A DNA stretch of 64,000 bases from Aureimonas sp. OT7 (GTDB taxonomy: Bacteria; Pseudomonadota; Alphaproteobacteria; Rhizobiales; Rhizobiaceae), in the NCBI RefSeq assembly GCF_014844055.1, contig NZ_CP062167.1, positions 3,385,501 through 3,449,500 of the forward strand, written 5' to 3'. The translations under genes and the position numbers were made by a program. The notes beneath the pieces were generated by a model. That model was not told the DNA's origin. It made no database searches and saw only the letters and a list, made by a program, of their open reading frames with translations. This document shows positions 36,847 through 44,829 of the stretch, in pieces. Position 1 is the stretch's first letter; each line of letters starts with the position of its first letter.

Positions 36847-38070
36847 TCAGAATGGCGAGGGGCCGATGCGGAACTCGGCCCTTTCCTCCGCATCCAGCCG
36901 GCCGACCAGCCCCGTTTCCCATGCAAGATACCGCCTTGCCGCATCCAGGCTGTCATCCTGCGGAAGAGGTGGCGGAACGGCCCGGTCGTCCAGCGGCCTC
37001 GGCGTGGCCGACATCTCGGCCCCGATCAGCACATGCACTTCGAAATTCATCGCCGACAGGAACACGGCCGCCACCGCCGCACGCAGGCCCGTATCGTCCA
37101 CCAGCACAAGCCGCGCCCGCCGGACGCCGATAAACCGGTCGGTCGCCTGCACCAGTTGGACGAGGGGCGCATGGACCCAATCGGCACCGCTGCCGGCCTC
37201 GAACTCCTCGCGCGAGCGGACATCGATCACGAAGGTCGTCCGGCCGGAGTCCGCCTGCATTGCCGAAACATCACCGGTTTCGATGCAGGACAAGCCTCTG
37301 CGGCGGATCAGATCCTGCGCCCTGGCGCGGCTGGCCCGCACGCCCTCGGCACCGAGCGGCGGGAGAGCCTGTGCGGTTGCGCCGCGTGTGAGGGAACGGC
37401 CCGACAGGAGCCACCCCCTCGTACCGTTCTCCAGCGCGTAAACCGGCTGCCGGAACCCTGCCAGCGCCACGCTGGCGGCCCCGACGATGCCCCGGGTCCG
37501 CCCAGCGCAGCAGACGACGACCGGCGCCTCGTCCGAGAGAAATTCCGCCGCCCGATGGACCAGCTCGCCATTCGGTGCGTTGCATGCGCCCGGTATCGTC
37601 GTGCGGCTGAAATCGTCGGCGGGGCGACCATCGAACAGATGAAACGCCCTGCTTTCAGATTGCCAGTCCGCAAGTGTATCCGCCCCTATGCGAGGCACCC
37701 GCCATTCGGCGTACAGAAGTTCGCCCAGCGTCTTGCTCGGCACGTTCACGCCCTCGTAGAGCGTGTAGCCGGCGTCGGCCCATGCCTGTACGCCGCCCTC
37801 GATCCACGAGACGTCACAATATCCGAATGCCGCCATCCGGTCGGCAGCTTCGGCCGCCGTGCCATCGCCTCCATCGACAAGCAGGACGGGGCAGTTGCGC
37901 CGGGGCGCCAGCCATCGCAGGTCCGCATCGAACCGGCCGACAGGACAGGGAGCCGCCAGGAGGGGATGGCCGGAGGCAAAGGGCACGGCATCGCGAATAT
38001 CCAGAAACGCGATTTCGTCGGCGCCATGCACCCGGCGCTTGGCCTCGCCCGCGGAAATCGCACCGGCCAT
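36847..38070 (-). CDS. Triple rhodanese-domain protein with one catalytic cysteine
   Basis: A 407-residue cytoplasmic protein made of three rhodanese homology domains (about residues 1-105, 120-215 and 240-345) and a C-terminal tail. Only the middle domain keeps the active-site loop with cysteine: VVVCCAGRTRG, nucleophile Cys188. In the first domain the same place reads LLVDGGDG, and in the third LVLVDDTG, each with Asp where Cys is expected. It would transfer sulfur from a persulfide to a thiol acceptor. It is the second gene of a unit with the hydrolase (3-bp gap). Confidence 0.85.
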   Translation of the reverse strand: MAGAISAGEAKRRVHGADEIAFLDIRDAVPFASGHPLLAAPCPVGRFDADLRWLAPRRNCPVLLVDGGDGTAAEAADRMAAFGYCDVSWIEGGVQAWADAGYTLYEGVNVPSKTLGELLYAEWRVPRIGADTLADWQSESRAFHLFDGRPADDFSRTTIPGACNAPNGELVHRAAEFLSDEAPVVVCCAGRTRGIVGAASVALAGFRQPVYALENGTRGWLLSGRSLTRGATAQALPPLGAEGVRASRARAQDLIRRRGLSCIETGDVSAMQADSGRTTFVIDVRSREEFEAGSGADWVHAPLVQLVQATDRFIGVRRARLVLVDDTGLRAAVAAVFLSAMNFEVHVLIGAEMSATPRPLDDRAVPPPLPQDDSLDAARRYLAWETGLVGRLDAEERAEFRIGPSPF

Positions 38071-38073
38071 CGT

Positions 38074-38997
38074 TCAGGCAGCCGGATCGAAGAAGTCTGC
38101 GAAAGCGGCAAGCACGAGATCCGGCCTTTGCTCGGCCGGGTAATGACCCGTCTCGATGGCGTGGCCCCGCAGATCGTCCGCCCAGCGGCTCCAGCTTTCC
38201 AGCGGCTTCAGATGCCGGCCGACATGGCTGTTGCTGCCCCAGAGCACCAGGACGGGGCAGTCGATCTTGCGGCCGGCGGCCCTGTCCGCCGCATCCGTCC
38301 GATGGTCGACCGTCACCGTTGCGCGATAGTCCTCGCATACGGCGTGGATCTGCTCATGCGTCGTGCATCGCTTGTACTCGGCGAAGGCTTGCGGATCGAA
38401 GATCGAAAGACCGACGCCTTTCTTGTTGAGCTTATAGTCGATGTAATAATCGAGATCCGCTCCGATGAGCCGCTCTGGAAACGGCGCCTTCTGGGCCATG
38501 AAGAACCAGTGATAACTCTCCAGGCCCCACCCCAGCGTCACATCGGACAGAAGCTCATAGGTGGGCACGATGTCCAGTGCAGCCAGCCTGCTCACCGCCT
38601 CGGGTGCGTCGAGCGCCATCCGGAACGCAACGCGGGCGCCGCGGTCGTGGCCCGCAACCTGGAAGCGATCGAACCCCAGACTGCGCATCACCTCGATATT
38701 GTCCTGCGCCATGGCGCGAAAACTGTAGGCGGAATGGTCTTCGCCTCCATCGGGCTTGGAGCTGTCTCCGTACCCGCGCAGATCCGGGAGGACGACGGTG
38801 AACCGTTCCGCAAGCGAAGGCGCGACCTTGTGCCAGCTGACATGCGTCAGTGGATTGCCGTGCAACAGCAGCAGCGGGGGCCCACCTCCGCCGATGGCAT
38901 AGTTGATGTCCGCTCCCGTCGTACGCAGCCTTCGGTGGTCGAAGCCCGGCAGCAGGCTGCCGGACGGATGGACCGCCGATTCCGCTTGTTGAGACAT
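38074..38997 (-). CDS. Alpha/beta hydrolase resembling fluoroacetate dehalogenase
   Basis: A 307-residue alpha/beta hydrolase. I start it at MSQQAESAV, which has GGAGGA six bases upstream. It carries every residue that defines fluoroacetate dehalogenases (numbering of this protein): nucleophile Asp118 with Arg119 and Arg122 in HDRGAR, carboxylate-binding pair in RMALD, Asp142 in LDIVPT, His163-Trp164 in SYHWFF (halide pocket), Tyr224 in CEDYR and catalytic His285 in TGHYP. The oxyanion region is LLHGNPLTH. Activity on fluoroacetate or another 2-haloacid is a good prediction, but several relatives with this signature are not dehalogenases. It is divergent from pdxA2 with box 4 in between. Confidence 0.85.
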   Translation of the reverse strand: MSQQAESAVHPSGSLLPGFDHRRLRTTGADINYAIGGGGPPLLLLHGNPLTHVSWHKVAPSLAERFTVVLPDLRGYGDSSKPDGGEDHSAYSFRAMAQDNIEVMRSLGFDRFQVAGHDRGARVAFRMALDAPEAVSRLAALDIVPTYELLSDVTLGWGLESYHWFFMAQKAPFPERLIGADLDYYIDYKLNKKGVGLSIFDPQAFAEYKRCTTHEQIHAVCEDYRATVTVDHRTDAADRAAGRKIDCPVLVLWGSNSHVGRHLKPLESWSRWADDLRGHAIETGHYPAEQRPDLVLAAFADFFDPAA

Positions 38998-39047
38998 TGC
39001 TGTCCTCCGGATTTGTCGCCGACACCATCTTGCTTTGCTGTCCAAAA

Positions 39048-39057
39048 TTGTCAACAG
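39048..39057. promoter_or_regulatory. Regulon box 4 (YTGTNNACAR)
   Basis: TTGTCAACAG lies in the 89-bp divergent region between the hydrolase (starts 38997) and pdxA2 (starts 39087). It could control both directions and extends the regulon to the right-hand part of the locus. Confidence 0.65.
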
Positions 39058-39086
39058 TTGATAATAGACAGTTATGGGAGGATTTT

Positions 39087-40106
39087 ATGCCGCATCGACC
39101 GATCATCGCGCTTACGGCCGGCGACTGTACCGGGATCGGGCCGGAGCTCGTCGCCACGATCGTCGCGGAGCGAAGGGTCGCCGAGGACGCCCGCCTGTTG
39201 CTGATCGGAGATGCAAGGGTTTTCGAGGAGGGCCAGCGCCGTGCGGGAAAACCCTTCAGGATGCAGCCATGCCTCCACCCGGCTCAAGCGGACTGGAGCG
39301 GTGAGGCCATCCCGACGATCGATCTTGCAAACACCGATCCGTCGCACTTCCCCGTCGGGGTCGCGGATGCCAACTCCGGCAAGGCGACCGGCGATACGCT
39401 GAAGGCCGCGATCGACCTCGCCATCGCCGGTTCGGTCGACGCGGTCAGCTTCGCTCCCCTGAACAAGCGCGCTCTCTACGATGGCGGCTGGCGCTTTCCG
39501 GACGAACACAGGATGTTCGCCCATCTGCTGGGCCATCGCGGCCATTTCAGCGAGATGAATGTCCTCGGCCCGTGGTGGATGTCGCGCGTTACGTCGCATG
39601 TCTCCCTGCGGCAGGCGCTCGACCAGATCGACGCGACATCCATCCGCAACGCCATCCGCCTGGCGGTCGATACGATGCGGCGGGCCGGCATCGAGCAGCC
39701 GCGCCTTGCCGTTGCGGCACTCAATCCGCATGCCGGGGAAAACGGGCTGTTCGGCAGCGAGGAAATAGACACGATCGCGCCGGCCGTCGCGGCCATGGCG
39801 GCGGAAGGCTATGCCTGCGAAGGCCCCTTCCCCGCCGACACGGTCTATCTCAAGGCATTCGGCGGCGTATATGATGGCGTCCTTGCGATGTATCACGACC
39901 AGGGACAGATCGCGACCAAGCTGAAAGGCTTCAACCAGGGCGTGACGGTCACCGCCGGGCTTTCCACCGTCTTCACCACGCCGGCCCACGGCACGGCCTT
40001 CGATATCGCCGGCACGGGCAGCGCCGATGCGGGCGCAATGGAAGCCGCGCTGCGTCTCGCGGCGCGGCTTGCGGCACGACAGACCGCGGCTGAGGCCGCG
40101 GCCTGA
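39087..40106 (+). CDS. pdxA2: PdxA2-family 4-phospho-hydroxy-acid dehydrogenase
   Basis: A 339-residue relative of 4-hydroxythreonine-4-phosphate dehydrogenase. The start MPHRPIIALTAGDCTGIGPE has GGGAGG six bases upstream. Metal ligands are the His residues of TSHVSL, YHDQGQ and TPAHGTAFDIAG. The segment NPHAGENGLFGSEE is typical of the family. Copies like this outside vitamin B6 operons are known to oxidise and decarboxylate D-threonate 4-phosphate or D-erythronate 4-phosphate in sugar-acid catabolism. No matching kinase (DUF1537) is in the window, so the substrate here is open. Regulated with the other box genes. Confidence 0.87.
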   Translation: MPHRPIIALTAGDCTGIGPELVATIVAERRVAEDARLLLIGDARVFEEGQRRAGKPFRMQPCLHPAQADWSGEAIPTIDLANTDPSHFPVGVADANSGKATGDTLKAAIDLAIAGSVDAVSFAPLNKRALYDGGWRFPDEHRMFAHLLGHRGHFSEMNVLGPWWMSRVTSHVSLRQALDQIDATSIRNAIRLAVDTMRRAGIEQPRLAVAALNPHAGENGLFGSEEIDTIAPAVAAMAAEGYACEGPFPADTVYLKAFGGVYDGVLAMYHDQGQIATKLKGFNQGVTVTAGLSTVFTTPAHGTAFDIAGTGSADAGAMEAALRLAARLAARQTAAEAAA

Positions 40107-40116
40107 CGCTGAGCCC

Positions 40117-41400
40117 TCAACCGGCCACGAGCTGCCAGATTTCGTTGAGGCAGAGCACGATGAAGAGCGCCGCGGAAAGGCCGAGCAAGCCGTTCGAGAC
40201 CCACCCGCTGCGCCATTCCGCCGGCATGCGGCTGGAATTCAGGAGTACGATCAGCGTCAGCGCAAGGAACGGCATGAAGAAGGCACCCAGTGCCCCATAG
40301 ATGATGACCAGCAGGAATGGCCTGCCGAAGGCCAGAAGCACCATTGGAGGGATGGTCAGCCAGAACAGATAGAAGCGGAAGGCCGGGCTGGTCTGCAGGT
40401 CGGCGCGTTCGCCGGAGCCGCCGCGCAGGTTGCGCCAGAAGTCGGCGAACAGCAGCGACACGCCCTGCCACACCCCGAGAACGGAGGAGATGGCCGTGGC
40501 GAAGAAGCCGACCAGGAAGAGCTTCGACACAAAGACGCCGAACCGCTCTTCCAGCACCGCGTCGAGATCCAGCAACCCCCGGTCTCCCTCGGTCAGCGCG
40601 ATCTGGGCCGTGTACAGAAGTTCCGCGCCGATGATAAGCATGGCAATGACGAACAGGCCGGTGACGCCGTAGGCGACCCGGTTGTCCAATCGCATGACGC
40701 CCATCCATTTCGGCGAACGCCAGCCTTTGGCATTCACCCAGTACCCGTAGGACGCCATGGTGATCGTGCCGCCGACGCCGCCGATCAGGCCCAGCGTATA
40801 GATGGCTGAGCCCTGCGGAACGCTGGGGATGAGGCCCATGAACGCTTCGCCGACATTCGGCGCCACCAGGATCGCGATGCCGATGACGATCACGAACATC
40901 ACGCCGATAAAGACCTTCATGATGTTTTCGAAGACCTCGTAGCGGTTGAGCGCCACGAAGATCGCGCAGGAGATGCCGGTGATCATCGCCCATGCCCACA
41001 GCGGCAGGAACGGGAACAGCGCGGCCAGCGGCAGCGCGCTCGCACTCATGGCCGTCGCGCCGTAAACGAAGCCCCAGATCATGATGTAGATGCCGAAATA
41101 CCAACTCGTCCATCGGCCAAGAGACCGCCACCCATCGAGGATGGTGGACCCTGTCGCCAGATGGTAGCGCGCCGATCCCTCCGCCAGGGCGATCTTGACG
41201 ATGCAGCCGACGACAGCCGCCCACATCAAGGCATATCCAAAACGCGAACCGGCGATCAGGGTGGCGACCAGGTCGCCGGCGCCCACGCCGGTTGCGGCCG
41301 CCACGATGCCCGGGCCGATCAGTTTCCAGCGCCCGCGCCGAGGCGGGTCGCCGGCATCGGGAAATCCGGTCTCGTCGACCACGGCTCTGCTTTCCGACAT
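40117..41400 (-). CDS. Nramp-family transporter lacking the canonical DPGN motif
   Basis: An inner-membrane carrier of 427 residues with about eleven helices and Nramp/APC-type fold. The ATG at 41400 (MSESRAVVDETGFPD) has GAGAG just upstream; a TTG start at 41427 is possible. In TM1, where metal-transporting Nramps have DPGN, it reads GPGIVAAATGVGAGDLVATL, so the Asp-Asn metal ligands are not in the standard arrangement. The decayed relative at 3245-4619 also lacks them (IVGSGELI). Substrate is therefore uncertain: a divalent metal by a different site, or another solute. It is tail-to-tail with pdxA2 (10-bp gap) and head-to-head with a DMT gene. Confidence 0.85.
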   Translation of the reverse strand: MSESRAVVDETGFPDAGDPPRRGRWKLIGPGIVAAATGVGAGDLVATLIAGSRFGYALMWAAVVGCIVKIALAEGSARYHLATGSTILDGWRSLGRWTSWYFGIYIMIWGFVYGATAMSASALPLAALFPFLPLWAWAMITGISCAIFVALNRYEVFENIMKVFIGVMFVIVIGIAILVAPNVGEAFMGLIPSVPQGSAIYTLGLIGGVGGTITMASYGYWVNAKGWRSPKWMGVMRLDNRVAYGVTGLFVIAMLIIGAELLYTAQIALTEGDRGLLDLDAVLEERFGVFVSKLFLVGFFATAISSVLGVWQGVSLLFADFWRNLRGGSGERADLQTSPAFRFYLFWLTIPPMVLLAFGRPFLLVIIYGALGAFFMPFLALTLIVLLNSSRMPAEWRSGWVSNGLLGLSAALFIVLCLNEIWQLVAG

Positions 41401-41466
41401 CAGCTCTCGCTCACTCCAGTTTGACAAGTTGGTGACCTCAACCTAGAGCGGCGAGGGAGGTATGGA

Positions 41467-42414
41467 ATGTCAAAAGACGATGTCGCGCGGCCGCGCGCCG
41501 CCCGGCGGCGCCTCCAGATCGCGCCGCTGATCCTCCTGACGCTGGCCGCCTGCTTCTGGGGCGGCAACGTCATTGCCGGCAAGCTCGCAGCCGGTACGCT
41601 GGGGCCGCTGTCGCTTTCCACCATGCGGTGGGCCCTGGCAGCGCTGGCCATTCTGCCCTTCGCGCTGCCGGGCCTGCGGCGGGACTGGCCGCACATTCGC
41701 GCCGGCATGGGCTGGCTTGCCTTCTACGGCATCATCGGCTTCACCAGTTTCAATGCGCTGCTGTACAGCGCCACGCTCTACACGTCCGGCATCAACGTCG
41801 CGATGATCCAGGCGGTCATCCCCGTCTTCGTGATGATCGGCAGTTTCTCGCTCTTCCGTGTCGGCAGCTCCGCCCTCCATCTGCTGGGCGCCGCCCTGGC
41901 GATCTACGGCGTTCTGCATGTCGCGTCCGAGGGCGCTCCTCAGCGCCTGCTCCAGCTTCATCTCAACATCGGCGACGTCATGATGGTACTCGGGTGCCTG
42001 TGCTATGCGGCGCATTCGCTGTGCCTGCGCTATCGGCCGCGCATCGGATGGCAGAGCTTCCTTCTGGTCACCAGCCTGTTCGCCGCGGTCTCGTCCCTCA
42101 TCCTGCAGCTTCTGTTCGGCGGCGGCATAGGCAGCCTGGTATCCGATGTCGCGCGGCTGGATGGGGCCGGATGGACGATCGTCGCCTATACGACGCTTTT
42201 CGCCTCGATCCTGGCACAGATGTTCTACGTCAGCGGCGTGGAGGCGGTCGGAGCCAACCGGGCCAGCCTGTTCATCAACCTCGTCCCTGTCTTCGGCGCC
42301 CTCATGTCCGTCGCCATTCTGGGAGAGCGTATGGCGCCTTATCAATTCGTCGCGGCGCTTTTTATCGTTGCAGGCATCGGCCTTGCCGAATACTCCGCCG
42401 CACGCCGAAGGTGA
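41467..42414 (+). CDS. DMT-superfamily (EamA) transporter
   Basis: A 315-residue drug/metabolite transporter with ten predicted helices in two EamA repeats. It begins APLILLTLAACFWGGNVIAGKLA, the usual first helix with a WGxN motif. The second repeat ends with INLVPVFGALMSVAILGERM and YQFVAALFIVAGIGLAEY. A strong GGGAGG lies upstream of the ATG. It is head-to-head with the Nramp-like gene, 66 bp apart. Members usually export amino acids or other metabolites; substrate unknown. Confidence 0.92.
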   Translation: MSKDDVARPRAARRRLQIAPLILLTLAACFWGGNVIAGKLAAGTLGPLSLSTMRWALAALAILPFALPGLRRDWPHIRAGMGWLAFYGIIGFTSFNALLYSATLYTSGINVAMIQAVIPVFVMIGSFSLFRVGSSALHLLGAALAIYGVLHVASEGAPQRLLQLHLNIGDVMMVLGCLCYAAHSLCLRYRPRIGWQSFLLVTSLFAAVSSLILQLLFGGGIGSLVSDVARLDGAGWTIVAYTTLFASILAQMFYVSGVEAVGANRASLFINLVPVFGALMSVAILGERMAPYQFVAALFIVAGIGLAEYSAARRR

Positions 42415-42618
42415 GACTACGGCGCAACATTAGTTGCATTATTATCACGACTGTTACGTTCTGACACATACATGGCCTGAAAGCGGCAACTTCAAACTTG
42501 CTTGTGACGACGCAAAACATAACCGTCGGTTGCGGAAACCAAAGACAATAACCAAAGGTTTTCGACCGCCGAATCATAATATAAGGCGTCCTTACAAAAA
42601 ATGTTCTGGAGTTCCTCT
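42415..42618. promoter_or_regulatory. AT-rich leader upstream of porin gene
   Basis: This 204-bp gap is clearly AT-rich compared with its neighbours and ends at the CTGGAG ribosome site of the porin. It contains short direct repeats of AACCAAAG (about 42537 and 42551). I see no certain promoter hexamers, but it should hold the porin promoter and a long 5' leader. Confidence 0.4.
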
Positions 42619-43836
42619 ATGAGTATCAAGGGCCTTCTTCTTGGCTCCGCTGCGGCTCTCGTCGCAGTATCCGGTGCGCGCGCGGCCGACGCGATCGTGG
42701 TCGTCGAGCCCGAGCCTGTGGAATATGTTCGCGTCTGCGACGTGTACGGCACGGGCTTCTACTACATCCCGGGTACCGAGACCTGCCTGAAGGCCAGTGG
42801 TTATCTTCGTTTCCAGTACAACGTCGCCGGCAGCCCGGTCACGAACTCTGAAGGCGACGACTATCAGGCCCTTTCGGCCGTCCGCGCCCGTATCAACCTC
42901 GACGTTCGCGAGGAAACGGACCTTGGCACGCTGCGCGCCTATTTCCGCATCCAGGCGCAGAACAACGGAGCATCGGTCGAGGACGAGTTCGCGATGATTC
43001 GCGGCTTCCTGCAGCTCGGCGGTTTCCTCGCCGGCTACCGTGACACGCTCTGGTCGTCCGACGTCGCGGGTATCGAAGATGGCCTGCCCACCGACGACGA
43101 CCTTCCGGTCGGCGACATCAACACCAACCAGGTGTCCTACACCTTCACCACCGGCGGCTTCGCAGCCACGCTCGGCCTCGAAGACGACGGCACCGGCGAC
43201 ATCGCGCCCGACGTCCATGGCAAGCTGACCTACACGGATGGATGGGGCGGCGTATTCCTGTCGGCCGTCTATGACGAAACCTTCAACCGTGAGGATCTGG
43301 GTCGACTGACGTCGTTCTTCCCGCTTGTCCCGACACGCGACATCGACGGCAGCAACGACGCCTTCGCGCTGAAGGCCGGCCTGACCCTGAAGGATGTCCT
43401 GACCCAGTCTTCGGTCCTCAAGGTCGACGGTCACTGGGCATCGGACCCGACGAGCTACGCCATCATCAGCGGCTTCACGACGGCCGGCGGACTGATCCCG
43501 AGCAACCCGACGCTCGACAACCCGACGCCCGGCTCGTTCCCGCTGGTTCTGGAATGGTCGGTCGGCGCCGGTTATTCGCAGAAGTTCAACAAGCTGACGG
43601 CAGGCCTTTCCGGCCGGTACGGCGAGACCTTCGACTACCTCTTCATCGACACCGCCTCGCCGACGGGCTTCAGCTCGTCGTCCGCCGAGTACTGGGCAGT
43701 CGTCGGCGATATCGGCTACGACCTGACCAAGAACATGAATGTCCTGGCCGAGGTGAAGTACCAGAACATCGACTTCGGCGGTATCGCCTCCAGCGACCAG
43801 ACCTCCGGTTTCCTGCGTTTCCAGCGCAACTTCTAG
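42619..43836 (+). CDS. Outer-membrane porin (Brucella Omp2 / alphaproteobacterial porin family)
   Basis: A 405-residue trimeric porin. The start MSIKGLLLGSAAALVAVSGARA is a signal peptide cut before ADA, typical of Rhizobiales porins, with CTGGAG eight bases upstream. The mature protein shows EYVRVCDVYGTGFYYIPGTE and TCLKASGYLRFQYN, the conserved N-terminal strand of this family. It ends with the outer-membrane insertion signature GFLRFQRNF. A terminator hairpin follows 9 bp after the stop. Confidence 0.95.
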   Translation: MSIKGLLLGSAAALVAVSGARAADAIVVVEPEPVEYVRVCDVYGTGFYYIPGTETCLKASGYLRFQYNVAGSPVTNSEGDDYQALSAVRARINLDVREETDLGTLRAYFRIQAQNNGASVEDEFAMIRGFLQLGGFLAGYRDTLWSSDVAGIEDGLPTDDDLPVGDINTNQVSYTFTTGGFAATLGLEDDGTGDIAPDVHGKLTYTDGWGGVFLSAVYDETFNREDLGRLTSFFPLVPTRDIDGSNDAFALKAGLTLKDVLTQSSVLKVDGHWASDPTSYAIISGFTTAGGLIPSNPTLDNPTPGSFPLVLEWSVGAGYSQKFNKLTAGLSGRYGETFDYLFIDTASPTGFSSSSAEYWAVVGDIGYDLTKNMNVLAEVKYQNIDFGGIASSDQTSGFLRFQRNF

Positions 43837-43845
43837 AACGCGCGA

Positions 43846-43871
43846 GGAGGGCCGCCCAAAGGCGGCCCTCC
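43846..43871. terminator. Hairpin after porin gene
   Basis: GGAGGGCCGCC pairs with GGCGGCCCTCC around a CAAA loop, giving an 11-bp GC-rich perfect stem. No T-tract follows, so it may be a stabilising 3' end rather than an intrinsic terminator by itself. Confidence 0.7.
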
Positions 43872-43909
43872 AAGACCCTGATCATCAGACGGACTTGCCC
43901 GCCTGACGG

Positions 43910-44269
43910 TTAATCGTCATAGGCCGGCAATGCGGCCAGTTCTTCCGGCGTCATGTTCACGGTCAGGACGCCGTTCGTATTCTGGAAGCGCTCCAGCGGC
44001 ACGATCACGTCCAGGTCGGAATTCTCAAGGTCGATGACCAGCGCCGTCGGGCCGTTCTCAGCGGTCCCGATGACCTCCTCGATATCGCCGATCCGGTTGC
44101 CGGCGGCGTCGGTCAGGGCCTGCTTCTCCAGTTCGCCGACGCTGATGTTGAACGCCGGCACGATGACGTTGTCCTCGAGCTCGATGATCCTGACCACCTG
44201 CGCCTGGGCACTCGCGCCGAAGGTGAAGGCGGCGAGCGTCGTGGCGAGACCAAGTGTTCGAAATGTCAT
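43910..44269 (-). CDS. Secreted PRC-barrel-like protein
   Basis: A 119-residue exported protein. The signal peptide MTFRTLGLATTLAAFTFGASAQA is followed by a short beta-rich domain with the PRC-barrel pattern. The pattern reads ITxxQ-like ISVGELEKQALTDAAGNRIG, then IEEVIGTAENGPTALVIDLE and VPLERFQNTNG. Exported PRC-barrel proteins are common in Rhizobiales, but their role is not defined. Its 3' end faces the porin, and the gap between them carries the porin hairpin. Confidence 0.8.
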   Translation of the reverse strand: MTFRTLGLATTLAAFTFGASAQAQVVRIIELEDNVIVPAFNISVGELEKQALTDAAGNRIGDIEEVIGTAENGPTALVIDLENSDLDVIVPLERFQNTNGVLTVNMTPEELAALPAYDD

Positions 44270-44356
44270 TTCGGTATTCTCCTGTTTCAGGCTTTCGCGG
44301 CACCAACGGGCAACAAGGTTGGCGGTTCCGCGCCTGAACAGGCACCGAAACGTAAA

Positions 44357-44376
44357 AAGGGGCCTTGCGGCCCCTT
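44357..44376 (-). terminator. Intrinsic terminator of the Rmf/CrpP-family gene
   Basis: AAGGGGCC and GGCCCCTT form a perfect stem with a four-base loop. On the minus strand the stem is followed by TTTTTACG, so it terminates the gene at 44404-44622. The A-rich side on the plus strand makes it weakly bidirectional. Confidence 0.8.
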
Positions 44377-44403
44377 GTAAAAAGCAGCCTGGTTTGTCTG
44401 ACG

Positions 44404-44622
44404 CTACAGGATGCCAAGCAGCCGCGCCGCGGGTTCCGGCTCGTGCTTCTTGTGCGACCCGCCGACCGCCGGCGCGGAGACATAGGCAGCCACGCTCATC
44501 GCCTCGCCCCAGCCTTCATTCCAGGCGGTGAATTCGGGCGTGCCCGGCTCGTAGGCGCATGCCGTGCGCGGCAGCCCGCGCCCATGGTCCTTCTTGCCTT
44601 CTTCGAATGCCTTGCCGCTCAT
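44404..44622 (-). CDS. Rmf/CrpP-fold small protein
   Basis: A 72-residue protein, starting at MSGKAFEEGKKDHGRGLP with GGAGG seven bases upstream. The run AFEEGKKDHGRGLPRTACAY, then EPGTPEFTAWNEGW, is the ribosome-modulation-factor-like core also found in CrpP. The C-terminal half is less conserved. Relatives either help ribosome hibernation or are annotated as a ciprofloxacin-modifying protein, a claim that has been disputed. A role in stationary-phase ribosome inactivation is the safer guess. It has its own terminator. Confidence 0.8.
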   Translation of the reverse strand: MSGKAFEEGKKDHGRGLPRTACAYEPGTPEFTAWNEGWGEAMSVAAYVSAPAVGGSHKKHEPEPAARLLGIL

Positions 44623-44829
44623 CGTCGCCTCCATGCCGTCTGCGCGGGCCACCGGCCCGTACCGACAGGATGGCACAACCGCCGCCAAATACCAGTGCTG
44701 TCACACAAGATTCATCTAGAGCAAAAGGCGGTGGAGGCCCTTCGACGGGCGGGGGACGGACGCTGCCGCCTTGCGCCCGCGGCGTCGCGGCGTTACCTCC
44801 CCTGCGAGCGAACCGGCAAAGGATGCGAC

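Noticed and set aside
34803..37133. 776-residue open frame on the plus strand
   Set aside because: Out-of-frame shadow of the PrpD and dehydrogenase genes; Arg-rich and without recognisable motifs.
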